Assembly (NCBI RefSeq): GCF_009192945.1
Contig: NZ_NSET01000019.1
Coordinates: 62,001-126,000, forward strand
Source of the DNA: Xanthomonas maliensis
GTDB taxonomy: Bacteria; Pseudomonadota; Gammaproteobacteria; Xanthomonadales; Xanthomonadaceae
Reading direction: 5' to 3'
Length of the DNA: 64,000 nt
Shown: piece after piece, positions 11,449 to 21,011 of the stretch
Layout of the letters: each line of letters starts with the position of its first letter
How positions within the stretch are numbered: the stretch's first letter is position 1
Made by a program: the position numbers and the translations under genes
The notes under the pieces: model-generated
Database searches by the model: none
What the model was told of the DNA's origin: nothing
What the model saw: the letters and a program-made list of their open reading frames with translations, nothing else

Positions 11449-11742
11449 ATGCCGACACTTCGCATGCGTATCACCGGTACCGACGACGATGCCCGTGCCA
11501 TCGCCAACCTGCTGCAGAGCATCGAAGGCATCGAGCACGTGGAAGAAGTGGACGACCTGATGCCGCACCTGGACGACGACGACTCCAGCTCGGCAGGCCT
11601 GTCCGACGACGAAGGCCCGGGCACCCATGAGTTCGAGGTGGAGGCCGGCAATGCCGCCACCGCGCAAAAGGTGCGCGATGCGGTGCAGGAACTGTCGCTG
11701 GAACTGGACGTATTCGTCGAATTCGAGCAGGACGAAGGCTGA
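11449..11742 (+). CDS. Small acidic protein of unknown function
   Basis: 97 residues, very acidic, with a central DDDDSSS cluster. The pattern TLRMRITGTDDDARAIANLLQSIEGIEHVEEVDD followed by EFEVEAGNAATAQKVRDAVQELSLELDVFVEFEQ suggests a split beta-alpha-beta (ferredoxin-like/ACT-like) fold with the acidic loop inserted. It has a plausible AGGA ribosome site upstream and codon use like its neighbours. No function can be assigned. It stands alone between the DUF2867 operon and the DUF885 gene. Confidence 0.65.
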   Translation: MPTLRMRITGTDDDARAIANLLQSIEGIEHVEEVDDLMPHLDDDDSSSAGLSDDEGPGTHEFEVEAGNAATAQKVRDAVQELSLELDVFVEFEQDEG

Positions 11743-12101
11743 CTCTGCTGACGTCGGCGACAGCGAACGCTGCGCCAACGCCGCGTCCGCCAGCGCGATC
11801 GCGATCCTCCGCTACTGCTGCCCCACGTCGGCGGTAGCATGCGCCATTGCAGTGGCTGGCACCGTGGATCGTGTGTCCCTGCGGGCCACACAGATCCAGC
11901 TCCGACAGGCCGCGGTCACCGACACCCATATGCGCATGACCGATGTTTTAGATCCTGGCCCTCGCTGACCAGCGCAATGCCGCCGTGCGGGCGATGCCGG
12001 TGGGCGACGTCATGCTGGTCGATTGATACCTCCGCGACCGGCGAAGGTGCAGCCCGCGGCCTGCCCGCCTATGCTGTCGGTTTGCCTCCCCGGGAGTTTC
12101 G
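11743..12101. other. Gene-free interval before the DUF885 gene
   Basis: 359 nt without a supported gene. Short open frames exist on both strands, but none has a ribosome site or a recognisable family. Around 11940-12020 a short protein-like stretch (LALADQRNAAVRAMPVGDVMLVD) hints at the decayed 3' end of an older gene; this is weak. Confidence 0.4.
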
Positions 12102-13910
12102 ATGCGTCATCGTTTGCTCGTCCTCGCCCTGTTCGCCGGCCTGGCTGGCTGCCAACCCTCCGCCCCTCCTACCGCCGCTGCGCCTGCGGATGCGCCCCAA
12201 GCCACCGCTGCCGACAGCGCCGATGCGCGCTTTGCCGCGCTGTCCAAGCGCGCGCTCGATCGCTGGATGCAGCTATCGCCGGTGACCGCCACCCAGACCG
12301 GCGATCATCGCTTCGACAGCGAGCTCGACGATCTCAGCCCAGCCGGACGCGCGGCCGCCCTGCAAGCCAACAAGCAACTGCTGGCGGAACTGGACAAGCT
12401 CGAGCTCGCCAAACTCTCGCGCGAGAATCAGGTCGATGCCGCCATCCTGCGCAACCAGCTGCAATCGGAGATCTGGAACAGCGAGGTGCTGCAGAGCTGG
12501 GCCTGGGATCCGCAGGTCTACAACAGCCTGGCCGGCAGCGCGCTGTACGGCCTGATGGCACGCGAATTCGCGCCGCTGCCGGAACGGCTGAGCGCGGCGA
12601 CCCAGCGGATGGAGAAGATCCCTGCCCTGCTGGCGCAGGCGCGCGCGAACCTCGATCCGGCGCGGGTGCCGAAAATCCACGCCGAGACGGTCGCCAAGCA
12701 AAACAAGGGCATCCTCAGCATCGTCGACACCTTGATTGCGCCCAATATCAGCCAGCTCGGGCCGATCGAAGCAGCGCGCGCGCAGGCCGCCATCGACACG
12801 CTCAAGAAGGCGGTCGCCGAGCAACAAACCTGGCTGGACACCGTGCTGGTGCCCAATGCCAAGGGCGACTTCCGCATCGGTGCGGAAAAGTACGATCAAA
12901 AGCTGAAATTCGCACTGTTGTCGTCGCTGTCGCGCGCCGACATCAAGCAGCGTGCCGAGTCCGAACTCAAGCGCGTGCGTAGCGAGATGTACGGCGTCGC
13001 GCGCACGGTGCTGAAGGACAAGCCGGGCGCACCGAAACTGCCCGCCTCGCCGAACGATGCGCAGCAGCAGGCCGCGATCGAGGCGGCGTTGGAGCTGGCG
13101 TATGCCGACAAGCCGGCACGCGACAAGGTGGTCGAGCAGGCCAAGGCCGCGTTGGCGCAATCGACCGAGTTCGTCCGTCAGAAGGATTTGATGACGCTGC
13201 CGGATGCGCCGGTGGACATCATCCTGATGCCGGAATTCCAGCGCGGCGTGGCGGTGGCGTATTGCGATTCGCCGGGCCCGCTCGACAAGAACCTGAAGAC
13301 CTTCTATGCGGTGTCGCCGATTCCCGACGACTGGAACGATCAGCAGGTCGACTCGTTCCTGCGCGAATACAACACCCGCATGATCCACCTGCTCAGCATC
13401 CACGAGGGCACGCCGGGTCACTATCTGGAAGGCTGGCATTCGGCCAAGTTCCCGTCCACGCTACGCGCGGTGCTGCGCTCGGGCATGTTTGCCGAAGGCT
13501 GGGCGGTGTATACCGAACGCATGATGCAGGAGCAGGGATATCTGGATAACGACCCGCTGTTCCACCTGGTGCAGCTGAAGTTCTACCTGCGCACCATTGC
13601 CAATGCCATCCTCGATCAGGGCGTGCATGTGGACGGCTGGGATCGCGACAAGGCGATGCACCTGATGACCCACGACGCCTTCCAGCAGGACAGCGAAGCA
13701 GCCGGCAAGTGGGTGCGTGCGCAGTTGTCTTCGGCGCAGTTGCCGACCTATTTCGTCGGCGTGCAGGAACATCTGGATACGCGCAAGGCGGTGCAGGACA
13801 AGCTGGGGGACGCGTTCCAGCTGAAGGCCTATCACGACCAGGTGCTGTCCTATGGTGCGCCGCCGGTGCGCTTCGTGCGTGAGTTGATGCTGGATCAGCC
13901 GATTGAGTAG
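12102..13910 (+). CDS. DUF885-family lipoprotein (putative metallohydrolase)
   Basis: 602 residues. The signal peptide ends in a lipobox LAGC (Cys17), so the protein is a periplasm-facing lipoprotein. The DUF885 domain fills the rest: ALDRWMQLSPVTATQTGDHRFD near the start and the hallmark HEGTPGHYLEGWHS at residues 434-447, followed by FAEGWAVYTERMMQE. The HEGTPGH/E-G-W-A arrangement resembles gluzincin-type zinc peptidases (HExxH plus a downstream Glu), and DUF885 is usually listed as a predicted metallopeptidase. Substrate unknown. The start follows a GGGAG site at the expected distance. A GGGACYC heptamer run begins 13 nt after the stop. Confidence 0.9.
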   Translation: MRHRLLVLALFAGLAGCQPSAPPTAAAPADAPQATAADSADARFAALSKRALDRWMQLSPVTATQTGDHRFDSELDDLSPAGRAAALQANKQLLAELDKLELAKLSRENQVDAAILRNQLQSEIWNSEVLQSWAWDPQVYNSLAGSALYGLMAREFAPLPERLSAATQRMEKIPALLAQARANLDPARVPKIHAETVAKQNKGILSIVDTLIAPNISQLGPIEAARAQAAIDTLKKAVAEQQTWLDTVLVPNAKGDFRIGAEKYDQKLKFALLSSLSRADIKQRAESELKRVRSEMYGVARTVLKDKPGAPKLPASPNDAQQQAAIEAALELAYADKPARDKVVEQAKAALAQSTEFVRQKDLMTLPDAPVDIILMPEFQRGVAVAYCDSPGPLDKNLKTFYAVSPIPDDWNDQQVDSFLREYNTRMIHLLSIHEGTPGHYLEGWHSAKFPSTLRAVLRSGMFAEGWAVYTERMMQEQGYLDNDPLFHLVQLKFYLRTIANAILDQGVHVDGWDRDKAMHLMTHDAFQQDSEAAGKWVRAQLSSAQLPTYFVGVQEHLDTRKAVQDKLGDAFQLKAYHDQVLSYGAPPVRFVRELMLDQPIE

Positions 13911-13923
13911 GTGAGGGTTGGGG

Positions 13924-13951
13924 CTCGGGACCCGGGACTCGGGACTCGGGA
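13924..13951. repeat. GGGACYC-type heptamer tandem repeat
   Basis: Four head-to-tail copies of a 7-bp unit YYCGGGA (CTCGGGA, CCCGGGA, CTCGGGA, CTCGGGA), just downstream of the DUF885 stop. A related run occurs at 42933-42958. The sequence after both runs is also similar (CCCGCAAGAGCGCTGCC here, CCCGGAAAAGCATTGCC there). Confidence 0.85.
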
Positions 13952-14080
13952 CCCGCAAGAGCGCTGCCGCTGATCGACGTGGAGGCAAGCCTCGGGTGAG
14001 GGGCTTGCCAGTCGGCAGCGCGCGTCGTGCATCCTGCGATAACGCAACGTTTGTGCAGCGCTGCCGCCGCCGAGTCGGCC

Positions 14081-15910
14081 CTACTCCACCGCGACGAAGC
14101 CGCCGGTCTGCCGCGCCCACAGGCGGGCATACAAGCCGTTCCTGGCAATCAGTTCGGCGTGGGTGCCGGTTTCGACGATGCGGCCGGCATCCATCACCAC
14201 CAGGCGATCCATGCGCGCGATGGTGGAGAGTCGGTGCGCAATGGCGATGACCGTCTTGCCGCCCATCAAGGCATCCAGGCTGTCCTGGATCGCGGCCTCC
14301 ACTTCCGAATCCAGCGCCGACGTCGCCTCGTCCAGCACCAGGATCGGCGCATCCTTGAGCAGCACGCGGGCGATGGCGATGCGTTGGCGCTGGCCGCCGG
14401 ACAACTTGACGCCGCGCTCGCCGACATGTGCGTCGAAACCGCGCCGCCCTTCGCCATCCACCAGCGCGTCGATGAAATCCTCCGCGCGTGCCTTGCGCAC
14501 CGCGTCGAACATCTGCGCCTGGCTGGCATCCGGCCGCCCGTACAGCAGGTTGTCGCGAATCGAGCGATGCAACAACGAGGTGTCCTGAGTGACCAGGCCG
14601 ATCTGGCCCCGCAGGCTTTCTTGCGTCACCTGAGCGATATCCTGGCCGTCGATCAGGATGCGGCCGCTTTCCAGGTCGTACAGCCGCAGCATCACGTTGA
14701 CCAGGGTCGACTTGCCGGCGCCAGAGGGACCGACCAGGCCGATCTTCTCACCAGGCCGCACCCGCAGATCCAGGCCGGCGATCACCCCGCCACGCTTGCC
14801 GTAGTGAAAGTGGATGTCCTGGAAGACGACCTCGCCCTGCTGCACCTGCAACGGCATGGCCGCGGGAGCATCCTGCACCACGATCGGCTGCGAGATCGTC
14901 TGCATGCCGTCCTGCACGGTGCCGATGTCCTCGAAGATGCCGTTGACCGTCCACATGATCCAGCCGGACATGTTGTGGATGCGAATCACCAATCCGGTCG
15001 CCAGGGTGATCGCCCCCACGCTGATCTGCCCCCGGCTCCACAGCCACAGCGCCAGCGCGCAAGTACCCACGATCAAAAAGCCGTTGGCGATGGCGATGGC
15101 AGTGTCCATCGCCGTGGTCACCCGCGTCTGCCGCCGATGCTTGACCGCCAGTTCGTCGATGGCGTCGCGCACATACGCCTCTTCGCGGCGCGCATGCGAG
15201 AACAGCTTGAGCGTGGCGATGTTGGTATAGCCATCGACGATCCGCCCGGTGGCTTTCGAGCGCGCGTCCGAGGCGATCCAGGCGCGTGTCTTCATGCGCG
15301 GCACGAAGTAGGCCATCAAGCTGACGTAGACCACCAGCCACAACAGCAACGGCGCCATCAGCCAGGGGTCGGCCTGGGCGAATAGCCACAACGCGCTGCC
15401 GGTATAGACCACGATGTACCACAGCGCATCGACCATCTGCACGGCCGATTCGCGCAGCGAAGTGCCGGTCTGCATCACCCGATTGGCGATGCGCCCGGCG
15501 AAGTCGTTGTTGAAGAACCCCAGGCTTTGCCGCACCACGTAGTTGTGCATCAGCCAACGCGCGCGATTGCTCAAGCCGGGCACGATCGCCTGGTTGACCA
15601 ACAGGTTGTGCAATCCGGTGAAGGCCGGTCGCGCCACCAGGGTGATGGTCGCCATCCACAGCAGCTCGCCGGCATGGCGCACGAAGAAGTCCGGCCCAGG
15701 CCGCTCGGTCAGCATGTCGACGATGCGGCCCAGGAAGTCGAACATCGCCACTTCCACCAGCGCCAGCAGCAGCCCGGCCAGCAGCGTGGCCAACAGCACC
15801 GGCCACAGCGGCCGCAGGTAATGCAGATAGAAGCGCCAGACGCTACGCGGTGGCATCTGCCGCTCGATCGGCGGGAAGATATCGATCAGGGATTCGAACC
15901 AGCGGAACAT
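14081..15910 (-). CDS. MsbA-like ABC exporter (fused permease and ATPase)
   Basis: 609 residues. Residues about 30-330 are a type-I exporter membrane domain with six helices. Residues about 365-600 are the nucleotide-binding domain with Walker A GPSGAGKST near 393, Q-loop VTQDTSLLH, signature LSGGQRQRIAIAR near 502, Walker B ILVLDEATSALD and the H-loop IAHRLST. Half-transporters of this kind function as homodimers in the inner membrane. The N-terminus MFRWFESLIDIFPPIE is typical of the xanthomonad/pseudomonad MsbA-related multidrug exporters. It is not the lipid A flippase by context, as no lpxK neighbour is present. Substrate unknown. Confidence 0.92.
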   Translation of the reverse strand: MFRWFESLIDIFPPIERQMPPRSVWRFYLHYLRPLWPVLLATLLAGLLLALVEVAMFDFLGRIVDMLTERPGPDFFVRHAGELLWMATITLVARPAFTGLHNLLVNQAIVPGLSNRARWLMHNYVVRQSLGFFNNDFAGRIANRVMQTGTSLRESAVQMVDALWYIVVYTGSALWLFAQADPWLMAPLLLWLVVYVSLMAYFVPRMKTRAWIASDARSKATGRIVDGYTNIATLKLFSHARREEAYVRDAIDELAVKHRRQTRVTTAMDTAIAIANGFLIVGTCALALWLWSRGQISVGAITLATGLVIRIHNMSGWIMWTVNGIFEDIGTVQDGMQTISQPIVVQDAPAAMPLQVQQGEVVFQDIHFHYGKRGGVIAGLDLRVRPGEKIGLVGPSGAGKSTLVNVMLRLYDLESGRILIDGQDIAQVTQESLRGQIGLVTQDTSLLHRSIRDNLLYGRPDASQAQMFDAVRKARAEDFIDALVDGEGRRGFDAHVGERGVKLSGGQRQRIAIARVLLKDAPILVLDEATSALDSEVEAAIQDSLDALMGGKTVIAIAHRLSTIARMDRLVVMDAGRIVETGTHAELIARNGLYARLWARQTGGFVAVE

Positions 15911-15960
15911 GGCGCATCGATGCTGAAACGGTGTGCCATGCTAGCCCATCGGGTGTGCAC

Positions 15961-17943
15961 TCACGGTTGCGTCGCCGCTGCGCCGGCAGCCGGCGCGGCA
16001 ATGCCCGCGGGTGCTGGCGTCCCGGCCAGATCCGGCAGACCGACATGCAAGCGCAGGATGCGCCGCAATTCCAGGATCGCCGCAGGCCGTTCCTGCACGC
16101 TGTGGCCGGCGACGATCACCGTCTCGGACTGCGCACCCTCCAGATGCGCGCTGCGGTAGGGCACCAACCCATCGCTGGCGTCGGCCAGCGGCCCCCGCGC
16201 GTTACGGCGCGCGATGATCGAATGAAACGGTACGGCCGGCTGAATGCTGAGAGCGGCCGCGGCCTGGATGAACGGATCGGTGTCGCGCAGATTGTCCAGG
16301 CTGGTCGGCAGCCGACCAGGACGCGCGCCGGCCAGCGCGGCGACATCGGCGTAGCGCTGCCGCAAGGCCGCCGGCAGCTCGATCAGCGCGCGCAGCATGC
16401 CGACCAAGGCACCATTGGCCACCGGCGTCCCGCGTTGCGGCGCGGCGATGAACACCGCCCGCCCCACTGCCGGCATTGGCTCGAATTCAAGCAAGGGACC
16501 CAACTTGCGCCGGACCAGTGCGGCCTCTGCGCTGCCGGCCGGCAGGTCGCCGAACAACCGCTGCCAGAGCGCATCGCCGTGACTGGAGGACACCATCAGC
16601 CGCGCCAGTATGCCGCCCATGCTGTGCCCGACCAGCACCATGTCATGCGATGCGGCATGGGTGCCAGCGGGATCGAACCGCCGCAGCGCCTGCTCGATCG
16701 TGCGCCGCAGGGCGAGATGGGTATAGGGCAACGGCAGGTTGGTCGGGTAGTACGCCAACCAGATCTGGTAGCGCGCCCGCAATGCGGCATCGCCGAGGAT
16801 CTCGTTGGCCACATTGACCCAAGCATCGGGACTGCTGACCAGGCCATGCAGCAGCAAGAGCACACGGCGATTCGGATCGTAGGGCTGCAGCATGAACACC
16901 TGCGGCCCGTGACTGCCCTGCCCCAGATCGAAGAAGTTCTGCACGCTCCGCTGGGCGAAGCCGGCACGCGCCAGCCAGACGCCATAGCCGGCAGTGAAGT
17001 TGCCCGCCAACGGCACCTGGTAGGCACCGAAGCGCGCGCTGACGTCGTGCAGGGGATCGAGCGCTTCCAGCGTCACCTCGGCGCTGCCGAGGACATCGGC
17101 CAGACGGTCGCCGTGGAAGCGCAGCACGACGGTGACGTTGGGCGTCTGCATGTCCACGACCGTTCCCGGCACGATATCCGCGCTGTCGGCCATCTCCGCG
17201 GTCGCGGCAGGCGGCACGATGGCCGATGTCGGCGGCAGCACCGCGACCATTGCAGTGCCGAAGCCATCGCGGCGATAGACGTTGCGCAGCCCGCCGAACC
17301 GCAGGCTGGTCGCCGGCAGCAGGGCCTGCGGCTTGGGCAACTGCGCCGGTGGCCCCAGCGCGGCAGTCTGCAAGGTGATCCGCCATGGCGCCGGTGCCGG
17401 TAACGCGGCGGCACCGCCCAGGCCGGCGGCGCGCGTGGGCAAGCGCTGGAACACTGCGGCAACGATCCGCTCGGTGGCGTAGTTGTAGTAGTCGCGTATC
17501 TGCGTCTGCCGATCCTCGAAGGCGCGCTCGTTGGGCGCGCGCTCGCTGAAGAACAGATAGGCGTAGGCGTAGCGCGCGCTACGCAACCAGGCATCCAGTG
17601 CGGCATCCGACCCGCCAGCGCCGCTGCCGGCGCTGGCCTTCAAGGCCTGCAGCAACGCGAGTTCTGCCGCCGCCGACAGGCGCTGCTCCTGGGTCAGCCC
17701 CGTGCTGTCCAACAAGCGCTGCACGCACGCAGCGGAATCGCGCTCGCACCTGGCGCGGTCGATGCCCAGCACCTGCAGACTCTCCACCGTCGCCTGGCCA
17801 AGCCGGCCATTGTGCAAGGCGTCGTCGCGCAAGCTCTGTCGATAGGCCGTTGGCGACAGCGGGGTGACCGTGACCATCGCGCAACCGCTGCTGGCCATGC
17901 CGGCGAACAGGCAGAGCAGCGCGCATAGGTCACGCCGCCTCAT
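15961..17943 (-). CDS. Lipoprotein alpha/beta hydrolase encoded in the RND operon
   Basis: 660 residues. Lipobox SSGC with Cys21, so it is anchored to the envelope. Residues 40-340 are an N-terminal region without recognised domain. The alpha/beta hydrolase fold follows: oxyanion-hole strand LLLLHGLVSSPDAW (about 365), nucleophile elbow GHSMGG (about 440), a probable acid Asp in DASDGLVPYRS and His in VAGHSVQERP (about 600-615). Triacylglycerol lipase/PGAP1-like esterases carry this arrangement. The start codon overlaps the RND pump stop (ATGA), so it is the last gene of the efflux operon and translationally coupled. Its role in efflux is unknown; it could process lipids or esters in the envelope. 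Confidence 0.85.
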   Translation of the reverse strand: MRRRDLCALLCLFAGMASSGCAMVTVTPLSPTAYRQSLRDDALHNGRLGQATVESLQVLGIDRARCERDSAACVQRLLDSTGLTQEQRLSAAAELALLQALKASAGSGAGGSDAALDAWLRSARYAYAYLFFSERAPNERAFEDRQTQIRDYYNYATERIVAAVFQRLPTRAAGLGGAAALPAPAPWRITLQTAALGPPAQLPKPQALLPATSLRFGGLRNVYRRDGFGTAMVAVLPPTSAIVPPAATAEMADSADIVPGTVVDMQTPNVTVVLRFHGDRLADVLGSAEVTLEALDPLHDVSARFGAYQVPLAGNFTAGYGVWLARAGFAQRSVQNFFDLGQGSHGPQVFMLQPYDPNRRVLLLLHGLVSSPDAWVNVANEILGDAALRARYQIWLAYYPTNLPLPYTHLALRRTIEQALRRFDPAGTHAASHDMVLVGHSMGGILARLMVSSSHGDALWQRLFGDLPAGSAEAALVRRKLGPLLEFEPMPAVGRAVFIAAPQRGTPVANGALVGMLRALIELPAALRQRYADVAALAGARPGRLPTSLDNLRDTDPFIQAAAALSIQPAVPFHSIIARRNARGPLADASDGLVPYRSAHLEGAQSETVIVAGHSVQERPAAILELRRILRLHVGLPDLAGTPAPAGIAAPAAGAAATQP

Positions 17944-20900
17944 GCGGTGGCCTCCGTGCGCGCGGGAACGCGCATCCCGAACAGCAGGTCGTACAGGATC
18001 GGGATCAGCCCCAGCGTCACCAGTGTGCCCAGCGCCAGCCCGCCGATCATGGTGATGGCCATACCTGTCCACAACGGACCGGCGAACAGCATCAACGGAA
18101 CCAACCCGACGATGCAGGTGAGCTTGGTCATCACGATCGGCCGCAGCCGCTTGACCGCTGCCGCCACGACCGCCTCGCGCCGCGGCAAGCCGGCGGCCAG
18201 TTCGGCATCGATGCGTTCCAGCAGCAGTACCGCGTTGTTGACGATGATGCCTGCCAACGCCAGCAAGCCGAAGGTCGCCATGAAGCCGAATGGATAGCCG
18301 GTGACCAACAAGGCCAGTGCCGCGCCGATCAGCACGAACGGCACCGCCGACAACACGATCAACACCTTGCGGAAGGAGTTGAACTGCCACACGAACAGCA
18401 GCAGGATCGCGCCCAGCGCATGCGGCATGTATTGCAGCAACGCCTGATTGGCTTCGGCCGAGTCCTCGATCTCGCCGCCGATCTCCAGGCGATAGCCCGG
18501 CGGCAGCTTGAGCGCGGCCAACGGTCCGCTCAGCTGATCGACGATCTCGCTGGCGGTCAGGTGCGGATTGTGCGCGGTCACGGTGATCGCGCGGCTCAGG
18601 TTGCGCCGCATGATCGCCGACGGTTCGCTGTCGCGCTCGAGCGTGGCAATCGCTGCCAGCGGTAGCGGCGCACCGCCGGACTGCGGATAGACCAGGGTGT
18701 CGGCCGGACTGCCGCCTGCCGCACGCTCGGCCGCGCTGCCGCGCAACACGATCGGCGCGCTGCTGCCGTCGTCGCGGATCAGCGACGCATCCATGCCGCT
18801 GTAGCGCAGCTGCAACGCCTGGGCCACGTCCTGGCTGGTGATGCCAGCACGCCGCGCCTTGAGCTGGTCCAGCCGCACCACATAGCGTGGGATCCGCATC
18901 TGCCAGTCGTCCTGCACGTCCACCGTGCCCGGTAGCGCGCGCAGGGCCTTGGCGATGAACGCCGCACTGCTGCGCAGCACGGCCTCGTCCGGCCCGACCA
19001 CCCGATAGACCGCCATGCCGGCTTCGGTCGCACCGAGCGAGAAGCGCTTGGGTTCGGCACGGACGCTGGGATAGTGGCCACGCACATAGGCGCGCACGCG
19101 GGCGATGACCGCATCGATATCGGTGTCCGGCCGCACGCCGACGGTGAAGTAAGCACTATTGGCGGCAGGCAGCGGCGGGTTGAGTCCCAGCACGATGCGC
19201 GGGCCACCATCGGCCACGTAGCCAATGCTGTTGACCACCTCGGGATTGGCGCGCCGATCGGCCAGCCACCGGCTGAGCGCCTGCACGGTGTGCAAGGTCT
19301 CGCGTGCATCGCTGCCCGGCTCCAGCGTCACCGGCATCTGGAACTGCAGGCGGTCGGACTTGGGCAGGAAGTCGTAGGGAATGCTGGCCAACACCGTGAC
19401 CGCCCCCGCCAGCAGCAACGACATGGTCGCGATGAAGATCAGCTTGTGCTGCAGCAAGCGTTCGATCAGGCGGCGGTAGCCACGATAGAAACGCGACTCG
19501 CCCTGCGCGGCGTGGGTCTCGGCATGGGCCTTGGCGAAATACATGCACAGCAGCGGAGTGACGGTGATGCTCAACAGCCATGAACCCAACAGAGTCACGC
19601 CCAGCACGATGGCCAGCGAGCGCAGATACTCGTTGGTACTGGTCTGACCAAAGAAGAACGGCGAGAACGCCAGCACGATCACCAACGAGGACGTGAGCAG
19701 CGGGATGGCCAGGCTGCGGCCGGCCTCGATGCAGGCCTGGCGACGCTCCTCGCCTGCCATCAAGCGGCGCTCGATGTCCTCGGCGATGACGATGCCGTTG
19801 TCCACCAGCAGGCCCAGCGCCAGGATGATGGCGGCGATCGAGACGGTCTGCAGCTCCACGTCCAGCGCACGCATGACGATCAGCGCACCGAGGATGGTCA
19901 ACGGCACGATCGCGCCGACGATCAATCCGGTGCGCCATCCCAGGAACAGCATCACCACCGCCATGACGATCACGATGGTCTCGCCCATGACGTGATGCAT
20001 CTTGCCCATTTCGCGCTCGACCACGTCGGCCTGAAAACTCACTTCGTGTTGCGAGAAGCCGGCCGGCAACAGCTGCGCGGTCTCGCCCAACTTGGCGCGC
20101 AACGCCTTGCCGAACGCAGCGACATTGCTGCCGGGCTTCATCGACACCGACAGCACCACGGCCGCTTGCCCCTGATAGAACGCTGCGCTGTCCGGCGGAT
20201 CGGCCGGCAGCACATCGACCTTGGCGATCTCGCCCAGCGCCACTTCGCGCGGGCCATTGGCGGCGGCAGTGGGCAGGGTCAACAGCAGCCGACGCAGCTG
20301 ATCGGGCGTGCGCACCTCGCCCGAGGTGTCCACCGTCAGCGCCAGTCCGCCCACCGCGACCTGGCCGCCCGGGTCGACCACGTTCTGTGCACGCAACTGC
20401 GCCGCCACGCTGGCCGGGCTGAGGCCGGTGGCGAGCAGGCGCGCACGGTCGAAGGAAACGTAGACGCGGTCTTCCTGCAATCCGTACAGCGACACCTTGG
20501 CGACGCCGGGCACGGTGTACAGCTGCTCGCGCATGCGCCGCAGCGGGCCGCGCATCTCACTCATCGAAAAGCCTGGCGCAGTCACCGCGATCGAGGCCAC
20601 CGACACGCGCCCGAAATCATCGTCCACCAGCGGACCCAGCGTGCCGGCCGGCAACTGTGCGCCCGCCTCGCCCGCCTTGGCGCGCACCTGTTGCCACAGC
20701 GCGCCCAGGTCCTTGACGTCGTCGTAGGCGGTCAACTGCAGGATCGCGCTGCCCGGGCGCACCGTGGTGACGATGCGCTTGATGCCCGCCAGCTCACGCA
20801 AACGTTCCTCGGTAGGACGTGCCAGCAGTTCTTCCACCCGCTCGCTCGGCATACCCGGATAGGCCACCGAGACCAGCACGTCGCGGATCGTGACCGAGGG

Positions 20901-21011
20901 TTCTTCCTGCGAAGGAAAGCCCAGGAAGGCCACCACACCGCCAACCAGAATCAAGAGCGCGGCAAACAGCGTCAGCCGGCTCGATCGCAATGCCCAATCG
21001 GTCAATTTCAT
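17940..21011 (-). CDS. RND efflux permease
   Basis: 1023 residues, the usual length for a hydrophobe/amphiphile RND pump. Twelve transmembrane helices are visible with two large periplasmic loops (about 40-335 and 560-850). Helix 4 reads GLLVDNGIVIAEDIERR near residue 403, so the first of the two proton-relay aspartates is kept but the second is Asn. Helix 10 reads IIVNNAVLLLERID near 925, with Asn where AcrB has Lys940. This belongs to a divergent RND subgroup and not to classical AcrB/MexB. It works with the adaptor (4-bp overlap upstream) and the NodT-type factor at the head of the operon to export unknown compounds by proton-motive force. Confidence 0.93.
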   Translation of the reverse strand: MKLTDWALRSSRLTLFAALLILVGGVVAFLGFPSQEEPSVTIRDVLVSVAYPGMPSERVEELLARPTEERLRELAGIKRIVTTVRPGSAILQLTAYDDVKDLGALWQQVRAKAGEAGAQLPAGTLGPLVDDDFGRVSVASIAVTAPGFSMSEMRGPLRRMREQLYTVPGVAKVSLYGLQEDRVYVSFDRARLLATGLSPASVAAQLRAQNVVDPGGQVAVGGLALTVDTSGEVRTPDQLRRLLLTLPTAAANGPREVALGEIAKVDVLPADPPDSAAFYQGQAAVVLSVSMKPGSNVAAFGKALRAKLGETAQLLPAGFSQHEVSFQADVVEREMGKMHHVMGETIVIVMAVVMLFLGWRTGLIVGAIVPLTILGALIVMRALDVELQTVSIAAIILALGLLVDNGIVIAEDIERRLMAGEERRQACIEAGRSLAIPLLTSSLVIVLAFSPFFFGQTSTNEYLRSLAIVLGVTLLGSWLLSITVTPLLCMYFAKAHAETHAAQGESRFYRGYRRLIERLLQHKLIFIATMSLLLAGAVTVLASIPYDFLPKSDRLQFQMPVTLEPGSDARETLHTVQALSRWLADRRANPEVVNSIGYVADGGPRIVLGLNPPLPAANSAYFTVGVRPDTDIDAVIARVRAYVRGHYPSVRAEPKRFSLGATEAGMAVYRVVGPDEAVLRSSAAFIAKALRALPGTVDVQDDWQMRIPRYVVRLDQLKARRAGITSQDVAQALQLRYSGMDASLIRDDGSSAPIVLRGSAAERAAGGSPADTLVYPQSGGAPLPLAAIATLERDSEPSAIMRRNLSRAITVTAHNPHLTASEIVDQLSGPLAALKLPPGYRLEIGGEIEDSAEANQALLQYMPHALGAILLLFVWQFNSFRKVLIVLSAVPFVLIGAALALLVTGYPFGFMATFGLLALAGIIVNNAVLLLERIDAELAAGLPRREAVVAAAVKRLRPIVMTKLTCIVGLVPLMLFAGPLWTGMAITMIGGLALGTLVTLGLIPILYDLLFGMRVPARTEATA

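Noticed and set aside
14081-15910. Assignment as msbA lipid A flippase
   Set aside because: No lpxK or other lipid A gene neighbours, and the N-terminus belongs to a different exporter subgroup.
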